DNA of 34,137 nucleotides from Opitutia bacterium. GTDB lineage: Bacteria; Verrucomicrobiota; Verrucomicrobiia; Opitutales; Opitutaceae. Both the position numbers and the translations under genes were made by a program. The stretch covers positions 34,004 to 68,140 of the forward strand of contig PLOH01000106.1 of assembly GCA_003142955.1 (NCBI GenBank), written 5' to 3'. Shown here in pieces: positions 14,856 through 23,920 of this stretch (its first letter is position 1; every line of letters begins with the position of its first letter). The notes beneath the pieces are model-generated. The model saw only the letters and a program-made list of their open reading frames with translations. It searched no databases and was not told the origin of the DNA.

Positions 14856-15824
14856 CTAAAACCTCGACCAGGCATTCTCGATGATCAAACCGAACGAGGT
14901 CGATACGTATCCACCCAGAGACAACCTGAGGTGAATCTGATGTTTGAAAGGGGGTTGGTCTACGACTTGATCGGCCGGCAGATTCCCCAGAGTGAAATCC
15001 GACTCGACGCTGTAGCCCAATTCTTGCAGATGGCTTAAGATCCGCTCCAAATCTTTGCGGCGGTAGATCACATCCGGGCCGGCACAGACCGTGCCGGCAT
15101 TCGACGAGACGTTGAATTCGGTTGTGTGCACCGCCACGCCCCCTGGTTTGAGGTACTTGAGCGACTTATAGATGAACTCCTCCCCCAATTCCAGGGTGCC
15201 GAGATGTTCCAGCGCGCACGCCGACCAGATAAAGTCATAGCCCCATTGATCGTCAGGCAAGCTCCGCATATCCAGGAAACGGAAAGACACGCGTTCGTGG
15301 AACAAGTCGGACGGACAGATTCCACGCTGGTTCAAGGCATCCAGAGAGTCCGCGTGCTGGGCGGTTCCCACCCAGCCTGCAGAGACGGCTTCGGACGTTG
15401 CCAGATCGGTGGCGACGATTTCGCACCCCAGGCTGGCAAACAAAGCAGTCAGGGGTTCCTGGCCGACCGCGAACCCAATTCCTCGTCGACCTGGTGCCAG
15501 CATTCCCCGCTCTTGCAGCGCCTGGGCTATGTAGCAATATTCCCAGACCTTGCGATGCATGTGCATCGGCTGCTCTCCAATCCGCGCGCACCACGTTTGG
15601 AACGTTTCAGACTGCAGTTGCGCCTGAGTACACGGACACGAGCGAAGCACGCCATCCCGGCCCCCGGGGCGAGGCGGATTTTGTCGCAGCAGTTTGTCGA
15701 GGTTGGCCATTGGGTCTGAAAAAGGGATTGGGCGGACGGATGGTTGAGCCGATCTTTCGACCCGAGAAACAAGCCTAGTGAGCGCAGCTTGGTCGATCGA
15801 ATTGCGCCCACCGGGGCTTGACAT
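14856..15824 (-). CDS. Class I SAM-dependent methyltransferase of the polysaccharide cluster
   Basis: A methyltransferase-fold protein of up to 322 residues from the ATG at 15824. The open frame continues to 15917 but would then overlap the epimerase gene by 64 bases. A later ATG at 15710 would give 284 residues, beginning MANLDKLLRQ. Visible features are WEYCYIAQALQERGML, a motif I-like strand GRRGIGFAVGQEPLTALFASLG, motif II EIVATDLA, then WGYDFIWSACALEHLGTLE and LKPGGVAVHTTEFNV, the usual post-I and motif III regions. The G-rich loop is GFAVGQEP rather than GxGxG. It may methylate a sugar or the nascent glycan. It is the last gene of the operon, 29 bases after the epimerase gene. Confidence 0.8.
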   Translation of the reverse strand: MSSPGGRNSIDQAALTRLVSRVERSAQPSVRPIPFSDPMANLDKLLRQNPPRPGGRDGVLRSCPCTQAQLQSETFQTWCARIGEQPMHMHRKVWEYCYIAQALQERGMLAPGRRGIGFAVGQEPLTALFASLGCEIVATDLATSEAVSAGWVGTAQHADSLDALNQRGICPSDLFHERVSFRFLDMRSLPDDQWGYDFIWSACALEHLGTLELGEEFIYKSLKYLKPGGVAVHTTEFNVSSNAGTVCAGPDVIYRRKDLERILSHLQELGYSVESDFTLGNLPADQVVDQPPFKHQIHLRLSLGGYVSTSFGLIIENAWSRF

Positions 15825-15853
15825 CTCAGGCGATAGTGGCAGCTGGGCAGTGG

Positions 15854-16843
15854 TCAGCCAGCGCAGACGACCATGGACTTTCCTCCGCGGGTTGCGAGCA
15901 CTTGACGTTCGATCCAAGGATACGTGCGGCTGAGGCCTTCGCGCAGGGAAAGCCGCGACTTCCAGCCAATGGATTCCATCCGGGCCGCGCGGAAATTGCG
16001 GGCCTTGACGCCGACCGGGCCAGACACGTGCTTAAGCCGAACCTTCTTGCCGGCGATCTCGGCGATCAGATAGGCGAGTTCATCGACGGAGACATACTCC
16101 TGGCGGCCGATATTCACGCCGTTCTCCAGGTTGGAGTGTATCAAGGCAATGATGCCCTCGATCATGTCGTCAATATAGGTATAGGCACGCATCGCGGTGC
16201 CATCGCCCCAGACCTCGATGCTGCCGCCATCCGCGGCTTCGGCGATCTTGCGACAGAGCGCGGCCGGAGCCTTTTCCCGACCCCCGCGCCAAGTCCCTTC
16301 GGGCCCATAGCAGTTTTGAAACCGGGCCAGGCGCACCGCCATGCCATAGCGCCGGCCAAATGCCATGGCCATGCGCTCGGCATACAGTTTCTCCCAGCCA
16401 TATTCGTTGTCGGGCAGGGCCGGATAAGCCTGCTCCTCGCTCAACTCAGCCTCGTCCTTGTGCATGTCCCGGTAGACACAGGCCGAGGAGGAGAAGAAAT
16501 ACCGTTTGACTCCGGCCTGGGCGCTGCACCGTGTCATGTGGGCGTTGATCAGGCCGCTATTGAACATGATTTCGCACTCGGCTGAGTGGATAAAGCCCAT
16601 GCCGCCCATGTCCGCCGCGAGCTGGTAGACTTCATCGAAGGTGCCGCCCCCGGGCGCGGCGAGGGCCGCCCGACAGGCCTGCTCGTGGCGCAGGTCAAGC
16701 ACCTGGAAGTCGTCGGCCGCAGTCGGTGAGAATTCCGGAGGTTTCTGATCGGCCCCGCGCACCCAATAGCCTTCGCGCTTGAGCCTCCTGACTAAGTGGC
16801 TGGCGATAAAACCACCAGCTCCGCAGACCAATATCTTTTTCAT
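15854..16843 (-). CDS. GDP-mannose 3,5-epimerase-like NAD-dependent sugar epimerase
   Basis: An extended SDR enzyme of 329 residues. CGAGGFIASHLVRRLKREGY (7-26) binds NAD. The stretch YQLAADMGGMGFIHS is the mark of GDP-mannose 3,5-epimerases (plant GME has NLAADMGGMGFIQS). SSSACVY holds the active-site serine and cysteine, YGWEKLYAE the Y-x3-K pair, and GTWRGGREKAPAALCRK, which lines the sugar site, follows plant GME almost word for word. Plant GME converts GDP-D-mannose to GDP-L-galactose or GDP-L-gulose. In this setting it more likely supplies an unusual GDP-hexose for the cell-surface glycan. It follows the giant glycosyltransferase gene by about 50 bases on the same strand. Confidence 0.88.
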   Translation of the reverse strand: MKKILVCGAGGFIASHLVRRLKREGYWVRGADQKPPEFSPTAADDFQVLDLRHEQACRAALAAPGGGTFDEVYQLAADMGGMGFIHSAECEIMFNSGLINAHMTRCSAQAGVKRYFFSSSACVYRDMHKDEAELSEEQAYPALPDNEYGWEKLYAERMAMAFGRRYGMAVRLARFQNCYGPEGTWRGGREKAPAALCRKIAEAADGGSIEVWGDGTAMRAYTYIDDMIEGIIALIHSNLENGVNIGRQEYVSVDELAYLIAEIAGKKVRLKHVSGPVGVKARNFRAARMESIGWKSRLSLREGLSRTYPWIERQVLATRGGKSMVVCAG

Positions 16844-16893
16844 TGCAAGCAGTTCAAATTCACGCCCCGAGGCGCAAAGCCGGACGATTCATT

Positions 16894-19800
16894 TTAGTTT
16901 TCCGCCCGGATCAAATCGCAATCGGTTCGGCTCGGCAGGCCGGTCCCCGCCCGGAGATAGATCTCATCGATGACCTCGGGACGATAGTGGCGGTCGACGA
17001 AGCGTTGACCGCTCTCCCCCATGGTCTGGCGCGTGGCCGGGTCGTCCAACATCTTGATCGCCGCCCGAAATTCCGCTTCGTCCCGGTATGCCAGCCCGCC
17101 TCCTGACCGGCGGCACTGACCCGCCAGAACCGCGGAGTTTCCGTTGACCAGGACGGCTTTGCGGACCGCCCAGGCTTCGAGCAGAACGAGCGAAAGGCTC
17201 TCGAATAGCGAGGGCATGACCAGGAACTCGCAGGCCGCCAGCGCGTCCCACTTCTCCTGTTCCGATACGAACCCGGGGGCGATGATGTCGGCGTGGTCAG
17301 GAATCTCCATCGCCGCTTTTCCAAGCAGCACCAACTTTCGTGGGGTGGATTCCGATTGGCGGAGGCGAATAAAATATTCCCACAGCTGATCGCAGCCTTT
17401 GGATTGATCAATCCGGCCGAGATAGAGGAGAAAAGGCTCCTCCACCTGGAAACGGTGGCGAAACCGATCGCCATTGAGATCCACTGGGGCCGTCACGGGA
17501 ATTCCGGCCACCGGACCGTCGATGGGCAGCGTGGGGAAGCGCTGTTGGGTAAAGGTCTTCTCCTCAATGGTGTTGAAGATAAAGGCCCGCGGCTGGGCAA
17601 ACCAACGGTCCCACATCGGGAAATAGATTGGCCATTCGTCGTGAACCGTCGGCACCAGCACCGCCCGGTCGGCGACGAGGGGCAGACCGAAATAGCTGGT
17701 GCAATAAAGATAGGTGAAGAAAAAGAACCGCTCATAGTTCAGCTGGTTGGCGGCCAGGTAATCGAACAAGGCCGGGCACCACGGGCCTTGTTGCTTCATC
17801 CAAGCCTCTCCATCAGCGATGGAGGTCGAGGCAATGCTCGGGCGCAAGCGGACTGACAACTGGTTGAACGATTGCGAATCGCGCGGTTGCTCGACGGGGA
17901 ACCGGCGAATCACCACATCATCCACCGCCTCCGTTCCCGGAGGGAAGTCATTCGCCCAGGTCACGTAGTCCAGGGCGCAAGTGGTGAGAATCTCGACCTG
18001 CCAGTGGGCGGCCATCCGAGTCGCGATCTGGAGGCAGAGCGACTCCGAGCCGCCGTTGACCTCGCGCCCGGCGCGCTGCACAACAAACGCCACCCGGGGC
18101 TTGCTCCGCGCCTCCCGAGAAGACGGCCCAGGCAGGCTGGAGTCGGTTGCCAGAGATGCGCCGACTTGAGCGCTGCCCGCTCTCCGCGCCTCCAGACTCC
18201 GGAGGATCATGGCTTCGACCTGATCGACGCTGACAGACTGGATGCAACGGCAGAGGGGAGGGGGGTTGGCGGCGCGGTCCTGGTCCAGGCTGGAGCAAGG
18301 ATCCGGACAAAATTCTCCGCTGCAGCTCCAGCTGATGGAACTGACCGGGGCGAATTCCCGCTGGGCGGGGGGCCGCATAAAGTGGACGACCGGAATGCCG
18401 ACCGCAGCCCCGATGTGGATCTGGGCACTATCACTGGCCACGAGGCAGCCCACCCGTGACAGGTAGGCTGCCAGCTCGACGAGATCGAGGCGCCCGCACA
18501 GGTCATTTACCGCCACTTCGGGCTCCCAGCCGGCGATCAACTTCCGGTCGGCGGCGGAGCCAACCACCGCCACGACGTAACCACGCCGGCGAAGCCGGCG
18601 GGCCAGTTCGCGAAATTTAACCGGCGCCCAGCGGTCGATCGCCAGCCGTGCGCCGGGGGCCAAGACGATCGTATTCCGGCGCGGCCGGCCGACCGTTTCC
18701 GCCCGGGCCGAGTCCTCCGCGGAAAAATAGACCACCGGACCACTCCAGGCATCAGCCCCGATGCTGCGGAGCAGCGCTTGGTGCTTATGGCAAACATGCT
18801 GTTCCGGCGGCCAGGCCACGGCGTGGGTGATCAGGTGGTCATGATCGGAATCATGCTGGTGGGAGAGGAGGTACCGGTGGGGAAGGACGCTGGCCAGCTG
18901 CAAGCTGGCGTCATAATTGTTCGAATACAGATGGACCACGAGGTCGAAGGGGCAGTCGAGCAGTTCGCGCAGGTTCCGGGAATTTCGGGCGGCCCGATCC
19001 CGGCTGAAACACGGATCGGAAACCTCGCCTCGGTCCCAGGGAGGGTCGTACGGAACCACCCGGTCCACATACGGATTGCGCCGCAGGATGTCCGCGGACC
19101 CCGGGGACACCACCGCGGTAATCCGAGCCTCGGGAAAACGCTGTTTTAGGCTGTGGAAGGTCGGGCTGGCCAGCAGTAGGTCGCCCATCGGGTCGAGCTT
19201 GACGACGGCGATCGCGCGCACGTCAGTGAGGGCTGGCGCGGCTGCCGCCGGGCCGGACGGGATGCCGATGCGGCGGCGCTGGACTCGCCGGACGAGCCGT
19301 AGCAGTTGTGCTTTCACCAGAACCGGCAAAAAGGCTTCCCGCCTCCGGCGTTGGGTAAAGAGCACCATCGCGCGCCGCCAGGGATTATGCACCAGTTGGT
19401 AGGCGATCCGGGCGAGTTCCTCCGGATCCGCCTTGGATCGAAAAAGCACTCCTGCTCCGTCAAGGGTCTCCGGGACGGCCCCGGCGGCGAAGGCGAAGAC
19501 CGGAACATCGAACCACATGGCCTCGATCAGCGGAACGCAAAATCCCTCGTGTTCACTCATGCTCCAAAACAAACGGGCGGAGCGATAATAGGAGGCGAGA
19601 CGGGCGTCATCGATCATCCCGGTGAACTCAACCGCTCCGGACAGGCCAAGCTTCTCAACCAGTCTCCGGAGGCAGGCATGGTAGGGTTCGTCCGCCATCA
19701 GCGGCGTGCCGACCAGATGCAGCACCGCGGTTGGATCCAGTTTTCGAAAATGAAAGAAGGTGAAGATAAGGTCCTCGTGTCGCTTGTTCGGAGCCAGGCG

Positions 19801-21612
19801 CCCGACAAAAAGGAGGTGGGTTCTCCCATCCTGCAATTCGCGCATCAAGCCGGGGTCCGGAACCTGATTCAACCTGGCCGGGTCGACCGCGATCGGCAGC
19901 ACATCGGGATCGCGAAAGCCGGCTTCGGCCAGCTCGGCCGCATTGAACCCGGAATCTCCAACCGAATCCGGGAAATGGCTGGCGAGTCCCGGCAGTTGGT
20001 CCCGGCCTTCCGCGCAAATCCGGACGTGGTGGGGCAGATAGTGCTCAAAGAAACGGTGGGGCGTGATGTTGTGGTAGATCAGCGCCTTTGGCCCGGGGTG
20101 CGCGCAGGCGTCGTCCGTGATTACGCTGCCGATGGCGTGGTGATAAAGCAGGGTGGCGGTGGCAGAGATCTTGCCGGGAGCCCAGGGCAGAACCTCGGTC
20201 CGCACCCTCGGGTCAATGCCGTTGGCGTAGACTTCAGAATCATAACCGGCTTGTCGGAGCACCCGTTTGATCCACAGTATTTCGTTGGAAATGGCGTCGC
20301 CATAGGACATGCAGGGCACCACCTGATGGACGGAGCCCAGCTCGGTGTCGGACGGAGATTCCATCGGGTCGACCAACTCGCGAATCGCGGCCTCATAGCG
20401 GGAGATAGCCGTCTCCCAGTCGCCGTATTCCTGGGCGTATACCCGACCGGCGGCGCCCAGTGCGGCCATCTCTTCCGCTGCCGCGCGATCGACGCGGACA
20501 AACGCATCCATCCAGGCCCCTTCGCTCCCGGCCAGCCATCCTCCGCCACTGTCCAGCACCGCCGCGGCGGTAGCCAAACAGTCCGCATGAGCTACGATCG
20601 GGCGGGCGTAATGCCAGGCTTCCATCAACACCCTGGAGTAGCTCTCGTTGACGCTGGGATTGAACAAGGCAACGCAGCCCGCCAACAGCCGGTGTTTGTC
20701 GGCTTCGGAGACGGCTCCGAGGTCCTGGATGCCGGTGCGGTCGGCGGGGAGCACCATCTCTCCGGCTCCGGCCAGCCCCAGTTTGAGGCCAGAATTCGGA
20801 TTCCCGGCGCGGAAGGTGGAATAAGCCCGGGCGATCAGGTCGGTGTTCTTACCGGCGTCCTGCCTGGCCAGGCATAACACGAAGCGCCCCAATACTCCAA
20901 GATCGACTGTCTGGTCGCCGGCGACCACAGCGGGAATCTCCACGCCGGCTCCGGCCACGCTGCTCCGGGAACATCCGCCGAAGCCGAAGATATGCGTGGC
21001 AAGTCGGGCCTCCCCCTCTGAGAGGAAAAGGACGCGTCGCGCCTGCGCAAAGGCCGCCGCCACCAACGGAAGGTAAGCATAGGACTCGTGATGCAGGCAT
21101 GGAATCAGGATCGATCGCTTGGCGACAAGCGGCAGTCCGCGCAGAGTGGTAAAATAGAGATAGGGCAGAAACAGAAATGCGGTGTAGTCCTCCCCCCGGC
21201 CTCGGAGATGGTCGAGCAAGGCGGGACAACTTACGAGCCGGTCGACAAAGAGGCTTTCTTGCTCGGCACTCAGCGGAGGCGGACCGGGCGACACGCCGTT
21301 CTTCACCAGCGCAGCAAAGGTTGCGCAGATCTTGTGGAACTCCTCCCGCTCACAAGGCAGCACCGGGAAGCGCCGGACGGCAAACCCCTCCGGTTCCTCG
21401 GTCAGTCCGGCCGGCAGATGGTTTTCGGACCAATGATGCTGAAACGATCGGCAGCACGTGGTGATTACTTCGATGCGGTGGCCGCGCTTGGCGAGACGGG
21501 TCGCGAGTTCCCAGGCGTGACGTTCGGCCCCGCCGGGAAGCTCACGACCGAACCACGGAATGACAATGCCAATGGGCTTTTCGACGAGAGGCATGCGCAA
21601 AGCGTCAGGCAT
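16894..21612 (-). CDS. 1572-residue four-module glycosyltransferase (GT4-GT4-GT9-GT4)
   Basis: One continuous frame with four GT-B glycosyltransferase modules. Module 1 (about 12-415): IPWFGRELPGGAERHAWELA and the GT4 pair E323/E331 in NESYSRVLMEAW. Module 2 (about 428-770): LLFVGRLAPNKRHEDLI and E689/E697 in HEGFCVPLIEAM. Module 3 (about 798-1140) is GT9, heptosyltransferase-like: VVKLDPMGDLLLASP (803-817) and ASDSAQIHIGAAVGIPVVH (1059-1077), with a cysteine-rich insert CSGEFCPDPC...CRC (1097-1123). Module 4 (about 1172-1555): a VNGGSESLCLQIA start and E1471/E1479 in FESLSLVLLEAW. Modules 1 and 4 resemble each other through their length, so they look like a duplication. It lacks a signal peptide and transmembrane helices, so it should act at the inner face of the membrane and build several linkages of one repeat unit. 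Its ATG overlaps the end of the preceding methyltransferase gene by eight bases; the ATG at 21594 is an alternative. Confidence 0.93.
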   Translation of the reverse strand: MPDALRMPLVEKPIGIVIPWFGRELPGGAERHAWELATRLAKRGHRIEVITTCCRSFQHHWSENHLPAGLTEEPEGFAVRRFPVLPCEREEFHKICATFAALVKNGVSPGPPPLSAEQESLFVDRLVSCPALLDHLRGRGEDYTAFLFLPYLYFTTLRGLPLVAKRSILIPCLHHESYAYLPLVAAAFAQARRVLFLSEGEARLATHIFGFGGCSRSSVAGAGVEIPAVVAGDQTVDLGVLGRFVLCLARQDAGKNTDLIARAYSTFRAGNPNSGLKLGLAGAGEMVLPADRTGIQDLGAVSEADKHRLLAGCVALFNPSVNESYSRVLMEAWHYARPIVAHADCLATAAAVLDSGGGWLAGSEGAWMDAFVRVDRAAAEEMAALGAAGRVYAQEYGDWETAISRYEAAIRELVDPMESPSDTELGSVHQVVPCMSYGDAISNEILWIKRVLRQAGYDSEVYANGIDPRVRTEVLPWAPGKISATATLLYHHAIGSVITDDACAHPGPKALIYHNITPHRFFEHYLPHHVRICAEGRDQLPGLASHFPDSVGDSGFNAAELAEAGFRDPDVLPIAVDPARLNQVPDPGLMRELQDGRTHLLFVGRLAPNKRHEDLIFTFFHFRKLDPTAVLHLVGTPLMADEPYHACLRRLVEKLGLSGAVEFTGMIDDARLASYYRSARLFWSMSEHEGFCVPLIEAMWFDVPVFAFAAGAVPETLDGAGVLFRSKADPEELARIAYQLVHNPWRRAMVLFTQRRRREAFLPVLVKAQLLRLVRRVQRRRIGIPSGPAAAAPALTDVRAIAVVKLDPMGDLLLASPTFHSLKQRFPEARITAVVSPGSADILRRNPYVDRVVPYDPPWDRGEVSDPCFSRDRAARNSRNLRELLDCPFDLVVHLYSNNYDASLQLASVLPHRYLLSHQHDSDHDHLITHAVAWPPEQHVCHKHQALLRSIGADAWSGPVVYFSAEDSARAETVGRPRRNTIVLAPGARLAIDRWAPVKFRELARRLRRRGYVVAVVGSAADRKLIAGWEPEVAVNDLCGRLDLVELAAYLSRVGCLVASDSAQIHIGAAVGIPVVHFMRPPAQREFAPVSSISWSCSGEFCPDPCSSLDQDRAANPPPLCRCIQSVSVDQVEAMILRSLEARRAGSAQVGASLATDSSLPGPSSREARSKPRVAFVVQRAGREVNGGSESLCLQIATRMAAHWQVEILTTCALDYVTWANDFPPGTEAVDDVVIRRFPVEQPRDSQSFNQLSVRLRPSIASTSIADGEAWMKQQGPWCPALFDYLAANQLNYERFFFFTYLYCTSYFGLPLVADRAVLVPTVHDEWPIYFPMWDRWFAQPRAFIFNTIEEKTFTQQRFPTLPIDGPVAGIPVTAPVDLNGDRFRHRFQVEEPFLLYLGRIDQSKGCDQLWEYFIRLRQSESTPRKLVLLGKAAMEIPDHADIIAPGFVSEQEKWDALAACEFLVMPSLFESLSLVLLEAWAVRKAVLVNGNSAVLAGQCRRSGGGLAYRDEAEFRAAIKMLDDPATRQTMGESGQRFVDRHYRPEVIDEIYLRAGTGLPSRTDCDLIRAEN

Positions 21613-23299
21613 TGTGCGCGACTACGGCATAATCCTGCGGGCCGTAGAAAAAGCCATTGAACCGATCGGCGAGCGCAGAGGGATCGGCCACCCGATGCTC
21701 CGAGCTATATGGATGCAGCAGCAACGTCTTGGCGTCTTTGAAGCCGGCATGTTCGACCGAAAAGGACAACAGCAGGGGAGGAACGGGGGAACGGTGGGTC
21801 GGATCCAGGTGAAAACTCTGGCTCGCCACGAGCAGATTGCCGCAGTTGGGCGTCTCCATCATGAGCAGGCCGCCGGGTTCCAGCACGCGGCGGGCCTCGC
21901 CCAGGATCGCGAGCAGGACGAGAAACGGCAGATGCTCCACCAGGTGCAGCGCCGTAACCGCGGCGAGCGACCGGTCCGGCTGCCGACGGAGGAAGTCCAG
22001 GGCATCCGCCTGCTCCACCGGCAAGCCGCGCTGGCGGCAGAGAGCGATCATCTGGGCGCCATGGTCCACGCCCATCGCCCCGGTCGCGCCGGCATCGAGC
22101 AACAACTGGAGCCATTCGCCGCGACCGCAACCCAGGTCGATCAGGCGGGCGCCCGGTCGCTGGCCGCGGAGTACGCCGAGCATTTCGAGATAGGGCAGGT
22201 AGATCTTCTGGCGCGAAGCGATTTCCTCTTGCGAACCGCGATAGCGGTCCTCGAACGCCAGGTAAAATCGCTCGAACGCGGGTTTGGCCGCGGCGTCGGC
22301 CTCGTCTCCAACGGAAGACCACGCAGAGGTGCGGTCCGCGAGCGCTCGCTGCAAAGCGGGGATGACCGCCTCGACCGCGAGAATGCGGGAGGCGAACGAC
22401 CCCAACCCCGGGCTGCTGGGCGCGGCGGCAACCCGCTCGGACTCCATCGCCTGGAGTCGTTGGTCAAGCAGGTGCAGCGCCGAGGCGAATTCCGCTGCTG
22501 GCAAGGCGGAACCGGCCTCCGCCACCTGGGCGGCCAACAACGCCACTTGGGCGCGAAAGGAGCCCAGGGTCTCTTCGTAGTCCCGCTGCTGGCGCATCGC
22601 CCGCGACTGCAGATCGGCGAGGGCGCTCTTGGCGCTGCCGATCTGGGCGTGGTTTTCCGTTTCGGCCTGCGCCAGTCGGGCCACCAGCGCCGCAAGTTCT
22701 CCCGCGAGAGCCTGCTGGTGGCGCAGCGCCTGCGCCTGCAGATCCGCGAGGGCGTCGTTCGTGGTGGCGTGATGGGTGACGTTCTCCTGCTCCTGCTTCT
22801 CCTGCTGGGCGCGGAGTGCCGCCAGCTCGGCCTGGATTACGTCCGAGGTTCGTGCCTGGAGCTGCTCAATTCTCGTCAGGTGCTCAGCTGCTCTGGCTTG
22901 TACCCGCCCGAGCGCAGCGAGGTCGCCGCGGTTTTCATTGGCCAGTTGATCGAACCGCAGTACGCGACGGAGCAGGTCGTCATAGCGTTCGGCTGACGCC
23001 TGGTCGTGTTCGCTAACCGTGGCCTCGGAGGCGCGCAGAGCGTTGCGGAGACTTACGGTGAGCAACTCAAGACGCGCGGCTTGACGGCGCGTTGCCTCGA
23101 GGGTTTCCCGGTCACGTGCTGCCTCCTTCCCCAGGGCGGACAGGGCGGACAGCAAGGTCTTCTCATATCTGGCCTTTCGGGGAAAGACATCGCCGAGCAG
23201 ACGCTCGAACCATGAGCGTTTGCGCCTGAGTTCATTGGCTCTGCGCTCGAGGGCCGCGAACGAGCTGTCTTCCGGCGGAGTCTGGGAATGGGTGGGCAT
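21605..23299 (-). CDS. Coiled-coil SAM methyltransferase, WbdD-like O-chain terminator candidate
   Basis: A 564-residue protein. The first 340 residues are almost all heptad-rich helix (dense A/L/E/Q/R), with a related stretch twice: ALADLQAQALRHQQ (183-196) and ALADLQSRAMRQQR (226-239). A class I methyltransferase follows: FERFYLAFEDRYRGSQEEI (342-360), LIDLGCGRGEW (386-396), then VTALHLVEHLP and VLEPGGLLMMETPN. The FEDRYRGS-to-IYLPYL segment ahead of the SAM site is, to my knowledge, typical of methyltransferases in ABC-exported O-antigen clusters. In E. coli O8/O9a, WbdD caps chain ends and its coiled coil sets chain length. Here the coiled coil is N-terminal and no kinase domain is seen, so function by analogy is only an inference. 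It follows the 180-residue protein gene by 21 bases. Confidence 0.85.
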   Translation of the reverse strand: MPTHSQTPPEDSSFAALERRANELRRKRSWFERLLGDVFPRKARYEKTLLSALSALGKEAARDRETLEATRRQAARLELLTVSLRNALRASEATVSEHDQASAERYDDLLRRVLRFDQLANENRGDLAALGRVQARAAEHLTRIEQLQARTSDVIQAELAALRAQQEKQEQENVTHHATTNDALADLQAQALRHQQALAGELAALVARLAQAETENHAQIGSAKSALADLQSRAMRQQRDYEETLGSFRAQVALLAAQVAEAGSALPAAEFASALHLLDQRLQAMESERVAAAPSSPGLGSFASRILAVEAVIPALQRALADRTSAWSSVGDEADAAAKPAFERFYLAFEDRYRGSQEEIASRQKIYLPYLEMLGVLRGQRPGARLIDLGCGRGEWLQLLLDAGATGAMGVDHGAQMIALCRQRGLPVEQADALDFLRRQPDRSLAAVTALHLVEHLPFLVLLAILGEARRVLEPGGLLMMETPNCGNLLVASQSFHLDPTHRSPVPPLLLSFSVEHAGFKDAKTLLLHPYSSEHRVADPSALADRFNGFFYGPQDYAVVAHNA

Positions 23300-23320
23300 C
23301 GAGGCAGGTGCGGGACAGAA

Positions 23321-23863
23321 CTAGAGCAGGTACCCGGTCAACGTTCCCAGTCCAATCGCCAATTTCCTCTGGTCGGCGCTGAGGCCCGCTTGATAGGGGC
23401 TGATGGCATTCGGAAACCGGAGGACCAGGCGGAGGGTGCCTCCCGGCGCTTGCGCGGGCGGGACTAGCACAGCGGTTTCGCCGGGCTCTGCGACGGAAAC
23501 CAATCCAATCAAACGATGTTCGTCGGCAATCTTGATGATCTGTTCAGGGACGCCAGGCGGACAAAAAGGGACCAGCGACAAACGCAGCAGCATCTCTCGG
23601 CGGGGCGGTGGCGCCTCAATTTCGATGGTCGCTTGTAGGCCCTCGGACCACGTGAAATCAACCTCGGGAAAACTCCAGCCGGAGACCAGCAGGTGGCTCC
23701 ATGGATCGCCTTTGCGGAAGTGCACCGGGTGTCCCCAGCGCCAACCCGGAACCCCGGCTGGCGCGGCAGGCTCGGGTGGCTCTGCCGGGGCAAGAGCCAC
23801 CTCGATGACCTCGCGGCGGATCTGTGCCATCAATTCATCTGCAGCAGCGATTGGGGGAGGCAT
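23321..23863 (-). CDS. Stand-alone copy of the Wzt C-terminal beta domain
   Basis: A 180-residue soluble protein. An N-terminal helix, ADELMAQIRREV (8-19), resembles the leader of many polysaccharide-cluster enzymes. After a proline/alanine linker, the main domain (about 55-178) aligns by eye with residues 438-556 of the Wzt-like ATPase in the same operon: SGWSFPEVDFTW with GGWCVPERGHCW, PFCPPGVPEQ with PFLPPGSAAQ, and RFPNAISPYQAGLSADQRKLA with RLPGAASPVSVGISNDARVLA. No catalytic residues are evident. A glycan-binding or structural beta-sandwich is the best guess. I know of no named function. Confidence 0.8.
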   Translation of the reverse strand: MPPPIAAADELMAQIRREVIEVALAPAEPPEPAAPAGVPGWRWGHPVHFRKGDPWSHLLVSGWSFPEVDFTWSEGLQATIEIEAPPPRREMLLRLSLVPFCPPGVPEQIIKIADEHRLIGLVSVAEPGETAVLVPPAQAPGGTLRLVLRFPNAISPYQAGLSADQRKLAIGLGTLTGYLL

Positions 23864-23920
23864 GATTCTGAAGGAATAGTCACATGACCAGCGTCAGTGG
23901 ACGGCTGCCAGTGTCCACCT

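Noticed and set aside
19306-20877. 523-residue plus-strand frame inside the giant glycosyltransferase gene
   Set aside because: Antisense shadow without recognisable motifs.
16894-21612. Assembly artefact joining several glycosyltransferase genes
   Set aside because: The frame stays open for more than 4.7 kb, and the linkers between modules contain no stop codon or shift. Residue use is even throughout, so a true fusion is more likely, though reads would settle it.
21560-22996. 478-residue plus-strand frame
   Set aside because: Antisense to the coiled-coil methyltransferase gene; its length comes from the GC-rich repetitive coding on the other strand.
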